This document shows, piece after piece, positions 57,132-64,000 of a stretch of DNA of 64,000 nucleotides. Below the pieces are notes generated by a model, which did not search any database, had not been told where the DNA came from, and saw nothing but the letters and a program-made list of their open reading frames with translations. This DNA is from RUG420 sp045642465 (GTDB taxonomy: Bacteria; Bacillota; Clostridia; Oscillospirales; Acutalibacteraceae), in contig JAZUIY010000015.1 in assembly GCA_045642465.1 (NCBI GenBank), forward strand, positions 310,001 to 374,000, read 5' to 3'. Position 1 is the stretch's first letter, and every line of letters starts with the position of its first letter. The position numbers and the translations under genes were made by a program.

Positions 57132-58772
57132 ATGGACGAATTATTGTTATTTGAATATCTGGAACGCAATGCAAAAGAGGCTCCGGACGAAGTGGCTTTG
57201 GTAGAAATCAACCCACAGTTCGATGAAAAGAGCCGCATTACCTGGAAGGATTATGCTTTGATGCAGCCGGAACCAGGCCAGCCGTTCCGTAGAGAAATGA
57301 CTTGGAAGACCTTTGATAACAGAGCCAACATGTTTGCCAACCTGCTCTTTACCCGTGGGTTAAAGAAGGGGGACAAAGTTGGTATCCTGCTGATGAACTC
57401 CATTGAATGGCTTCCAATTTACTTCGGTATTTTGAAGACCGGCGGTATTGCCGTTCCGCTCAACTACCGTTACGATGCAGAAGAAATCAAATACTGCCTG
57501 GACAAGGCCGACTGCTCTATGCTGGTATTCGGTCCGGAATTCATTGGCCGTATTGAAGAAATTGTAGACCGCATTCCGGACGTAGAACACCTGTTCTACG
57601 TAGGGGAAGACTGCCCAAGCTTTGCAGACAGCATGGAACAGCTCATTACCTTCTGTTCCCATAAGAAGCCAAACGTAGTTCTTACCCCGCAGGACGATGC
57701 CGTTATTTACTACTCTTCTGGTACCACCGGATTCCCAAAGGCCATTCTGCACACCCACAGAAGTTTGATGCACGCTGCCGTTACCGAACAGAAGCATCAT
57801 GGCCAGACCAAAGACGATGTTTTCCTTTGTATTCCACCGCTTTATCATACCGGTGCCAAAATGCACTGGATGGGCTCCCTGGTATCCTGCTCCAAGGCTG
57901 TGCTCTTAAAGGGCACCAAGCCGGAATGGATTATTAAGGCTGTTTCTGATGAAAAGTGCACCATTGTTTGGCTGCTGGTGCCATGGGCTCAGGACATCTT
58001 AGATGCCATTGACCGTGGCGATATTAAATTAGAAGACTACCAGTTGGATCAGTGGAGACTGATGCACATTGGGGCACAGCCGGTGCCACACAGCATGATT
58101 GTTCACTGGCTGGAAATCTTCCCACACCATGACTACGATACCAACTACGGTCTTTCCGAATCCATTGGACCTGGCTGCATTCACCTTGGCATTGAAAACG
58201 TAAAATACGTTGGCGCCATTGGTGTTCCGGGTTATGGCTGGCAGATCCGCATCTGTGACCCAGAAGGCAACGAGGTACCACAGGGTACCGTTGGTGAAAT
58301 CTGGATTAAAGGCCCAGGCGTCATGAAGTGCTACTACAAGGACGAAAAAGCCACTGCCGAAACCTTGAAGGACGGCTGGCTGCTTTCCGGCGATATGGGC
58401 ATGGTGGATGAAAACGGCATGATCCAGATTGTAGACCGTAAGAAGGACGTTATCATTACCGGCGGTGAAAACCTGTATCCGGTACAGATTGAAGACTTCC
58501 TTCATAAGATGAACGAAATTAAGGACGTAGCAGTAATTGGTTTGCCAGATGCCCGTCTGGGCGAAATTGCTACCGCCATTATTGAAGTTAAGGAAGGCAT
58601 GACTTTGACAGAAGATCAGGTCAACGACTTCTGCCATACCCTTCCAAGATACAAGAGACCAAGAAAAATCATCTTTGCCGATGTTCCTCGTAACCCAACC
58701 GGTAAAATTGAGAAGCCAAAGCTTCGTGAAATGTACGCCGGTATTAACGTAGTTGCAGAACAGACAAAGTAA
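57132..58772 (+). CDS. AMP-forming acyl/aryl-CoA ligase
   Basis: 546-aa ANL-superfamily enzyme that activates a carboxylic acid to its CoA thioester through an acyl-AMP. Motifs: YYSSGTTGFPKAI (about 194-206), GLSESIGPG, LLSGDMGMVDENG, IVDRKKDVIITGGENLYP, and the catalytic Lys in RNPTGKIEKPKLR. The substrate is not readable from sequence. It is 13 bases before iorA, so it may act on arylacetates or keto-acid products of aromatic amino-acid fermentation, or run in reverse for ATP. RBS ACGAGGAAAA. Confidence 0.9.
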   Translation: MDELLLFEYLERNAKEAPDEVALVEINPQFDEKSRITWKDYALMQPEPGQPFRREMTWKTFDNRANMFANLLFTRGLKKGDKVGILLMNSIEWLPIYFGILKTGGIAVPLNYRYDAEEIKYCLDKADCSMLVFGPEFIGRIEEIVDRIPDVEHLFYVGEDCPSFADSMEQLITFCSHKKPNVVLTPQDDAVIYYSSGTTGFPKAILHTHRSLMHAAVTEQKHHGQTKDDVFLCIPPLYHTGAKMHWMGSLVSCSKAVLLKGTKPEWIIKAVSDEKCTIVWLLVPWAQDILDAIDRGDIKLEDYQLDQWRLMHIGAQPVPHSMIVHWLEIFPHHDYDTNYGLSESIGPGCIHLGIENVKYVGAIGVPGYGWQIRICDPEGNEVPQGTVGEIWIKGPGVMKCYYKDEKATAETLKDGWLLSGDMGMVDENGMIQIVDRKKDVIITGGENLYPVQIEDFLHKMNEIKDVAVIGLPDARLGEIATAIIEVKEGMTLTEDQVNDFCHTLPRYKRPRKIIFADVPRNPTGKIEKPKLREMYAGINVVAEQTK

Positions 58773-58785
58773 GCAGGAGTAGACC

Positions 58786-60522
58786 ATGAAAAAATTATTG
58801 CTTGGGAACGAAGCTGTAGCCGAAGGGCTTTATGAAGCCGGCGTTCGCTTCGTATCCAGTTATCCGGGTACACCAAGTACCGAAATTACCGAAAATGCGG
58901 TAAAGCATGAAGAAATTTGGTGCGAATGGGCACCAAATGAAAAGGTAGCTTTGGAATCCTCCATTGGTGCCAGCATCGCCGGTGCCAGAGCTTTTTCCGC
59001 ACAGAAGCATGTTGGCTTAAACGTAGCTGCTGACCCAATGTTTACCGCCAGTTATACCGGCGTTAACGGTGGCCTGGTCATTGCTGTAGCAGATGACCCG
59101 GGTATGTTCTCTTCTCAGAATGAACAGGACTCCCGCCACTATGCCAAGGCTTCCAAAATTCTGATGCTGGAACCATCTGATTCCACCGAATGTAAAGAAT
59201 TTGCGAAGAAAGCCTTTGCTCTTTCCGAAGAATTCGACACTCCGGTTCTGCTCCGTCTGACCACTCGTGTTGCTCACTCCAGCAGCATTGTGGAATTAGG
59301 GGAACGGGAAGAAAAAGCCTTAAAGCCATATGAAAAGAACGTAGGCAAGTATGTTATGATGCCGGCTTCTGCCATCAAACGTCACGTGGTAGTAGAAGAC
59401 AGACAGGCAAAGGAACAGGCTTGGACCGAAACTTGTGAATTCAACACCATTGAATGGAATGACCGTAAAATTGGTGTGATTGCTGCCGGTATTACTTACC
59501 AGTATGCCAAGGAAGCTTTGGGTGACAAGGCTTCTTACCTGAAGCTGGGCTGCGTTTACCCGCTTCCAATTCAGAAGATTAAAGAATTTGCTGCTCAGGT
59601 AGATACCCTCTACGTATTGGAACAGCTGGATCCATTTATTGAAGAACATGTCCGCGCCAACGGCATTGACTGTGTTGGCAAGGAAGCATTCACCCTTCAA
59701 GGAGAATACTCTCAGGCCCTCATCCGCAAGGTAATCCTTGGGGAAGACGTAGACGTTTTAAAAACCGACCTGGAAATCCCGGGCAGACCACCAGCACTTT
59801 GCCCAGGCTGCCCACACAGAGGTTTGTTCTCTGCGCTCCATGACTTAAAGGTATTCGTTTCCGGTGACATTGGATGCTACACCTTGGGTGCTTTGGCCCC
59901 AACCAGTGCCATTGACACCGTAGTCTGCATGGGTCAGTCCATTTCCGGTCTCCACGGCCGCAACAAGGTAGACCCTGAAAACGCAAAGCGTTCGGTTGCC
60001 GTAATCGGTGACTCCACCTTCGTTCATTCCGGCATTACCGGCATGATTAATGCCATTTACAACCAGTCCACTTCCAAGATTATTATTTTGGACAACTCCA
60101 TTACCGGCATGACCGGTCACCAGCAGAACCCAACCACGGGTAAGCGAATTAATGGTGACCCAACTACCGCCATTGACTTGGAAGCATTGGCCCATGCCGT
60201 AGGTATGGAACGTGTCATTGTGGTAGACCCATATGACATTAAGGCTACCAAGGCTGCCATTAAGGCAGAATTGGAAGTAGACGGCCCGTCTCTTATCATT
60301 TCCCGTCGTCCATGCGTTCTGCTTCCGGAAATCCGCAAACAGCAAAAGCCGGCTTTGACCGTAGACACCGACAAGTGCATTGGCTGTAAGGCCTGCATGA
60401 AGATTGGCTGCCCAGCCATCAGCATGAAGGACGGCAAATCCAGCATTGACTTCACCCAGTGTGTAGGCTGTGGCATGTGTACTCCACTTTGCCCGGTAGA
60501 TGCAATTAAGGAGGGCAACTAA
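58786..60522 (+). CDS. iorA: Indolepyruvate ferredoxin oxidoreductase alpha subunit
   Basis: 578-aa TPP-dependent subunit that oxidatively decarboxylates aryl pyruvates to aryl-acetyl-CoA with ferredoxin. N-terminal GNEAVAEGLYEAGVRFVSSYPGTPSTE, TPP/Mg region SGDIGCYTLG (about 359) and GDSTFVHSG; at the C-terminus two 4Fe-4S motifs, CIGCKACMKIGCP and CVGCGMCTPLCP. RBS AGCAGGAG. It forms the holoenzyme with IorB, encoded immediately downstream. Confidence 0.95.
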   Translation: MKKLLLGNEAVAEGLYEAGVRFVSSYPGTPSTEITENAVKHEEIWCEWAPNEKVALESSIGASIAGARAFSAQKHVGLNVAADPMFTASYTGVNGGLVIAVADDPGMFSSQNEQDSRHYAKASKILMLEPSDSTECKEFAKKAFALSEEFDTPVLLRLTTRVAHSSSIVELGEREEKALKPYEKNVGKYVMMPASAIKRHVVVEDRQAKEQAWTETCEFNTIEWNDRKIGVIAAGITYQYAKEALGDKASYLKLGCVYPLPIQKIKEFAAQVDTLYVLEQLDPFIEEHVRANGIDCVGKEAFTLQGEYSQALIRKVILGEDVDVLKTDLEIPGRPPALCPGCPHRGLFSALHDLKVFVSGDIGCYTLGALAPTSAIDTVVCMGQSISGLHGRNKVDPENAKRSVAVIGDSTFVHSGITGMINAIYNQSTSKIIILDNSITGMTGHQQNPTTGKRINGDPTTAIDLEALAHAVGMERVIVVDPYDIKATKAAIKAELEVDGPSLIISRRPCVLLPEIRKQQKPALTVDTDKCIGCKACMKIGCPAISMKDGKSSIDFTQCVGCGMCTPLCPVDAIKEGN

Positions 60523-60523
60523 A

Positions 60524-61099
60524 ATGACCAAAAGCATTATGATTGTCGGCGTAGGCGGACAGGGAACACTGCTTGCATCCCGTCTTCTGGGCCGTGCCCT
60601 TCTGGCAGAAGGTTATGACGTAAAAATTTCCGAAGTACACGGCATGTCCCAGCGTGGCGGCTCTGTGGTTACTTACGTGAAATATGGGGATAAAGTTGCT
60701 TCCCCAATCATCAACGAAGGCGAAGCAGATATTATCTTGAGCTTCGAACAGTTAGAAGCAGCCCGTTGGCTTCCATTCCTGAAAAAGGGCGGTAAGATTA
60801 TTACCAATACCCAGAGCATGGATCCAATGCCGGTTATTAACGGTTTGGCCAAGTATCCTGAAAATGTCATTGGTGCATTGCAGGCTACCGGTGCTGACGT
60901 AGTGGCTGTAGATGCTTTGAAACTGGCTGTGGAAGCCGGTTCTTCCAAGGCAGTTAACGTAGCCCTTATTGGTTTGATGGCTGCTGCCACCGACATTCCG
61001 GTAGACACCTGGAAGCAGGTGATTACCGAAACCGTACCTGCCAAGTTCATTGATATGAACTTAAAGGCATTTGACTTGGGCTACAACTTCAAAGGCTAA
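60524..61099 (+). CDS. iorB: Indolepyruvate ferredoxin oxidoreductase beta subunit
   Basis: 191-aa gamma-type oxidoreductase domain subunit. MIVGVGGQGTLLASRLLGRA and EVHGMSQRGGSVVTYVKYG are characteristic. The ATG at 60524 is 1 base after the iorA stop; its RBS AAGGAGG lies in the end of iorA. The pair allows fermentation of Trp, Phe and Tyr after transamination. Confidence 0.95.
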   Translation: MTKSIMIVGVGGQGTLLASRLLGRALLAEGYDVKISEVHGMSQRGGSVVTYVKYGDKVASPIINEGEADIILSFEQLEAARWLPFLKKGGKIITNTQSMDPMPVINGLAKYPENVIGALQATGADVVAVDALKLAVEAGSSKAVNVALIGLMAAATDIPVDTWKQVITETVPAKFIDMNLKAFDLGYNFKG

Positions 61100-61115
61100 A
61101 AGCAAACTGAAAAAT

Positions 61116-61159
61116 GGCGCTCTCTTTTACGTTCTGATGTAAAAGGGAGCGCTTTTTTT
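61116..61159 (+). terminator. Intrinsic terminator of the CoA-ligase/iorAB operon
   Basis: GCGCTCTCTTTTAC-N8-GTAAAAGGGAGCGC followed by TTTTTTT. Confidence 0.92.
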
Positions 61160-61184
61160 AACTATTCCGTACATTTCTTTTCTC

Positions 61185-61213
61185 CGTTCAAAAGGATAAA
61201 CTAAAAGTGAACG
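61185..61213. promoter_or_regulatory. Inverted repeat over the deacylase promoter
   Basis: CGTTCA (61185-61190) and TGAACG (61208-61213) with a 17-base spacer; outer TTTCTC and GAGAAA partly extend the symmetry. A possible -35 TTTCTT (61174) and -10 TAAACT (61197) overlap it, so it may be an operator. Confidence 0.4.
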
Positions 61214-61234
61214 ATAAGAGAAAGGAAGTTTTTT

Positions 61235-62836
61235 ATGGCAACCTTATTGAAAAACGGAAAAATTTATGACGGCACCGGCGAGAAAGCCTATCTGGGTGAT
61301 ATCCTTTTCGACGGTGAAAAAATCTTGGAAGTAGCAGAAACCATTGACGAAGCAAAGGCTGACAAGGTCATTGACCTGAACGGAAAATCCATTGCTTCCG
61401 GTTTCATTGATTGCCACTCCCACAACGACTGGTTTGCAATCCGGAAAGAACCATATAAGTTCTTTGCTCCATTTATTCAGCAGGGAATTACCACCTTCGT
61501 TACCGGCAACTGTGGCCTTTCTACCATTGGCTTCAACCAAGATGAAATGGAAAACATTGACCTTCTTGGCGGCGGCTTATTCTTCTACAAGGAAGTCACC
61601 GGAAAATACGGCAACATTAAGGACTACAACAAAGCCATTGACCGCAACACCCCATGTAACATTGCCACCTGCGTTGGCCACGGCTCTGCCCGTGCAGCCG
61701 TTGCCGGCAACAAGCCGGGGAAACTGACTCCGGAAGAGGAAGAAAAGATGCTGGCCATCTTGGAAGACAACTTAAAGAACGGCGCTGCCGGTGTCTCCCT
61801 GGGCCTGATGTATGAACCGGGCATTTATTCTGATACCGAAGAACTCCGCAAGGTTGCAGAACTTTGCTGCAAATACAATAAGCCGCTGACGGTTCACCCA
61901 CGTGCAGAATCCAAATTCTCCATGTCCTATGATCAGCTCTTTGGCCGCTCTCATCTGCTTCGTGCAGAAGATGAACTCTATGCCATTTCCACCGGCACCA
62001 ACTTAAAACTCCAGCATTCCCACGCTATCTTTGTAGGGAAGTCTACCTTTAAAGATGTAGACGAATTCCTGGAAATCATGGATAAGCTCCGTGACGAAGG
62101 CGTAGATGCTATGTGGGATATTTACGACCACGACATGGGCGTATCCGTTATTACCGTAGTACTGCCGCCTTGGTATATGGGTATGAGCAAGGAAGACCGG
62201 GCTAAACCATTGACCAAGTTGAAACTTTGGGCTTTGATTACCGCTACATCGCTCCTCTTGGGCTTCGGATTTGACGACATTCAGGTTGCCTACATTGGAC
62301 CTGGCTACGAAAAATACGAGGGCAAGACCATTGCCGAACTGGCCAAAGAATATGGCAAGTCCAAGCTGAACATGTACCTGCAGCTCTGCGAAGAATCCAA
62401 CTTCAAAGGCCGTGTAAACCAGGGTCAGTACACCAACGCAGACATTATTCAGCGCTTTGAAAGAGACCCTCGCTGCCTCTACATGACCGACGCTTGGATT
62501 GAAGATTTCGGTGTTCAGAACCCATCCGTTTACGACTGCTTCCCGAAGTTCCTGCAGGATTCCCTGAAGGGTACCGGGGACACCATGGAGAATACCGTTC
62601 GCCGCATGACCGGTGCCACTGCTGACCGTTTCATGATCAAAGAACGCGGTTACATTAAGCCGGGCTACTTTGCAGACTTTACCATCTTCGACGAAGACGA
62701 ACTGAAGACTGCCACACCAAACCAGCCAAAGGCCTTTGGCATTTCCAAGGTGTTCATTAACGGCACCCTTATTTGCGACAACAACGAACTGGACGCAGAA
62801 GCCATGAAGACCTCCGGTCAGGCCATTAGCATCTAA
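61235..62836 (+). CDS. N-acyl-D-amino-acid deacylase family amidohydrolase
   Basis: 533-aa metal-dependent amidohydrolase of the D-aminoacylase type, cleaving N-acyl groups from D-amino acids. Small beta domain at both ends; metal site HSH at 61-63 in GFIDCHSHNDW, followed by GITTFVTGNCGLS, which is typical of this family; C-terminal KPGYFADFTIFDED closes the beta domain. Length is as expected. RBS AGAAAGGAAG. Monocistronic with its own promoter. Dihydroorotase-like or other amidohydrolase activity is the alternative. Confidence 0.88.
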   Translation: MATLLKNGKIYDGTGEKAYLGDILFDGEKILEVAETIDEAKADKVIDLNGKSIASGFIDCHSHNDWFAIRKEPYKFFAPFIQQGITTFVTGNCGLSTIGFNQDEMENIDLLGGGLFFYKEVTGKYGNIKDYNKAIDRNTPCNIATCVGHGSARAAVAGNKPGKLTPEEEEKMLAILEDNLKNGAAGVSLGLMYEPGIYSDTEELRKVAELCCKYNKPLTVHPRAESKFSMSYDQLFGRSHLLRAEDELYAISTGTNLKLQHSHAIFVGKSTFKDVDEFLEIMDKLRDEGVDAMWDIYDHDMGVSVITVVLPPWYMGMSKEDRAKPLTKLKLWALITATSLLLGFGFDDIQVAYIGPGYEKYEGKTIAELAKEYGKSKLNMYLQLCEESNFKGRVNQGQYTNADIIQRFERDPRCLYMTDAWIEDFGVQNPSVYDCFPKFLQDSLKGTGDTMENTVRRMTGATADRFMIKERGYIKPGYFADFTIFDEDELKTATPNQPKAFGISKVFINGTLICDNNELDAEAMKTSGQAISI

Positions 62837-62848
62837 GTAAAAACAAAA

Positions 62849-62880
62849 AACCTCTTCCCCATTGGGAAGAGGTTTTCTTT
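62849..62880. terminator. Bidirectional terminator
   Basis: AACCTCTTCCC-catt-GGGAAGAGGTT with A and T runs; ends the deacylase (plus) and the TetR gene (minus). Confidence 0.9.
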
Positions 62881-63531
62881 TTATCCAAGCAAGGTTTTGT
62901 TTAATTGCTTTGCGGTTTGTTCCAGCCAGCTTCGTGGTAATTTATCCGGCAGGGAAACGGAGCTCCATGCCAGTCCAAGGAAGGCTTGCATGGAAGCAAT
63001 GACTTTATCACCCACGTATTCGACGTCTATTTCCGTGCCGTCTTCCAGACAGGCGTAAATGTATTCACAGGCACCGCCCATGGCAAAACGGATGGCATCT
63101 GCTATTTTGTCCTTGAATTCATTGCTTTCGTCAGCCAGGTAGTCCAGTGTCCAGCGGATAACGTCATTGATAATCATGGTGGTGTTATCCCGGTTCTGGA
63201 GAATGTCATGTTTCAGGTTTTCCATTTGGTGGTTATAAATCAGGAAGAAGAATTCCACATATCCTACGGCATAAAGTCGTTCCACCGGGTTTTCCTGATT
63301 GATATATTCGCAATTTTCTACAATGTCGGAAACCTCGTTTAATGCCAGGTTGATGAAGTCTTCAATGAAAATATCCTTTTTAGGGAAGTAATGCTGCACC
63401 AGTGAACGGGTAACCCCGGCCCGGTCAGCAATGTCGGCAAAGGAGGTGCTAGATACCCCTTTGTCGGTTAAAATGCGGAAGGCCAATTTTTCAATGCGGG
63501 TGCGCTCTTCCGTGTTCCGTGGCTTTGCCAT
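62881..63531 (-). CDS. TetR-family regulator divergent from terpene-cyclase-like gene
   Basis: 216-aa repressor from the ATG at 63531 (RBS TTTGGAGG). HTH is VSSTSFADIADRAGVTRSLVQHYFPKKDIFIEDF (about 27-60). The C-terminal domain has many aromatic and acidic residues for a ligand pocket. The gene is divergent from a 33-aa membrane protein and a terpene-cyclase-like gene; two GGATACATGTAT palindromes lie between them. Those palindromes are the likely operator of this protein. Confidence 0.9.
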   Translation of the reverse strand: MAKPRNTEERTRIEKLAFRILTDKGVSSTSFADIADRAGVTRSLVQHYFPKKDIFIEDFINLALNEVSDIVENCEYINQENPVERLYAVGYVEFFFLIYNHQMENLKHDILQNRDNTTMIINDVIRWTLDYLADESNEFKDKIADAIRFAMGGACEYIYACLEDGTEIDVEYVGDKVIASMQAFLGLAWSSVSLPDKLPRSWLEQTAKQLNKTLLG

Positions 63532-63564
63532 AACAAACCTCCAAAGATAATGTACTTCCATATT

Positions 63565-63574
63565 ATAGCGCTAT
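63565..63574. promoter_or_regulatory. Palindrome over the TetR -10 region
   Basis: ATAGCGCTAT, a perfect 10-bp palindrome overlapping TATAAT on the minus strand just upstream of the TetR start. Possible autoregulatory site. Confidence 0.4.
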
Positions 63575-63626
63575 CTTACAAAAAAAGTTAGACATTTTTG
63601 GCGGGGTGAGCGTTGCATTTTGTTTT

Positions 63627-63667
63627 GGATACATGTATAGTTAAAAAGAAATGGGATACATGTATCC
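63627..63667. promoter_or_regulatory. Two-copy operator GGATACATGTATCC
   Basis: GGATACATGTATAG at 63627-63640 and the perfect palindrome GGATACATGTATCC at 63654-63667, centres 27 bp apart, in the divergent region. Two equal sites suggest a TetR pair bound side by side. Confidence 0.75.
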
Positions 63668-63695
63668 TTTGGAAATGGGAGAAAGGAGGACATTT

Positions 63696-63797
63696 ATGAG
63701 CGCAGGATTTATTGCTGGACTTGTATTTGTAGGTATTTACGGGGCTACATTTGCCGGCGTGATTTACTATATGTGGAAATATGCCTACAAAGACTAA
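63696..63797 (+). CDS. 33-aa single-helix membrane protein
   Basis: Small protein of 33 aa: a short start, one long hydrophobic helix (FIAGLVFVGIYGATFAGVIY), then YMWKYAYKD. RBS AAAGGAGG is 5 bases from the ATG at 63696. It is the first gene after the two-copy operator and sits 39 bases before the terpene-cyclase-like gene. It is too short for a standard gene call but the ribosome site and composition support it. It may be an accessory subunit of that membrane protein. Confidence 0.65.
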   Translation: MSAGFIAGLVFVGIYGATFAGVIYYMWKYAYKD

Positions 63798-63836
63798 TTG
63801 AAATTAAAAAAGTTTAACTTAAAGGAGTAATTAATT

Positions 63837-64000
63837 ATGATTCCGGATATTAGTATTGCTACACTGCAAATTCCGGATGATCCACTCTATGTCTTTTTGA
63901 CTTGGTTTAGTGGTATCTTCTGGACCATTGCATACATTGTAATTATTTATCGTGGCTTTAAAGACAAGACTTGCGGCATGCCGCTGCTTGTACTTGGTTT
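63837..64000 (+). CDS. Transmembrane terpene-cyclase-like protein, second copy (truncated by window end)
   Basis: The first 54 codons of a membrane protein; RBS AAAGGAG. LTWFSGIFWTIAYIVIIYRGF, then KDKTCGMPLLVLG, aligns with VAGLGWLLAYIDLIRLGF, then KQKTYGMPIAALA, of the gene at 2320-3132, including the same loop before the WE-containing helix. The decisive WE and Asp positions lie beyond the window. It is controlled together with the 33-aa gene by the TetR-type operator. Confidence 0.65.
   Translation, partial: MIPDISIATLQIPDDPLYVFLTWFSGIFWTIAYIVIIYRGFKDKTCGMPLLVLG

Overview
The window reads as a chromosomal segment of an anaerobic, low-to-mid GC Bacillota, most likely a Clostridia-type gut or fermentative bacterium. 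Signs of this are the hrcA-grpE-dnaK-dnaJ operon behind a CIRCE element, SAM-I, TPP, FMN and cobalamin riboswitches, short AGGAGG ribosome sites, intrinsic terminators after most units, indolepyruvate:ferredoxin oxidoreductase, DUF1846 and a wall-anchor-like protein tail. I saw no rRNA, tRNA, CRISPR array, insertion sequence or prophage. Species-level placement is not possible from reading alone.

Layout. 0-5 kb: a partial serine/threonine symporter (sstT), a short-chain dehydrogenase behind a nested palindrome, a transmembrane terpene-cyclase-like protein, a secreted NEAT-like protein and a secreted phosphatase-fold protein whose catalytic Cys is Ser. 5-18.5 kb: a purine block (xpt, nucleoside ABC importer, purB, purA) followed by carB and a GMP synthase ATP-pyrophosphatase subunit; no glutaminase gene for either synthetase is in view. 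18.5-27 kb: repeat-rich spacer, TPP riboswitch with tenA, an uroporphyrinogen-decarboxylase-like operon, a three-gene operon (sugar-isomerase-fold protein, FAD dehydrogenase, secernin), and a tandem GtrA pair.

28.7-35.8 kb is the most interesting part. Two cobalamin riboswitches bracket and control a small YezD-like protein, a 704-aa surface protein and a lipoprotein that both carry transcobalamin-like DUF4430 domains, an EcfT protein, and a single polypeptide with two ABC ATPases fused to an S-component-like membrane domain. Together this looks like a self-contained surface-capture and ECF-import system for corrinoids. The surface protein has both halves of animal transcobalamin, a beta domain and an alpha barrel, but in swapped order.

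35.8-52 kb: a low-molecular-weight phosphatase fused to a methyltransferase, MTHFS, hflX with a CHR transporter pair and XRE regulator, pncB-HAD, oleate hydratase with a TetR regulator whose promoter region is a 125-bp array of palindromes with exact 18-bp period, metK (SAM-I), ribU (FMN), folC overlapping a LytTR regulator, and an aminotransferase. 52-64 kb: the heat-shock operon, an acyl/aryl-CoA ligase with iorAB, an N-acyl-D-amino-acid deacylase, and a second TetR gene divergent from a tiny membrane protein and a second, truncated terpene-cyclase-like gene.

Themes: vitamin and cofactor capture (B12, thiamine, riboflavin, nicotinate, folate), purine salvage, amino-acid fermentation, and lipid- or terpenoid-related enzymes under TetR-type palindromic operators.
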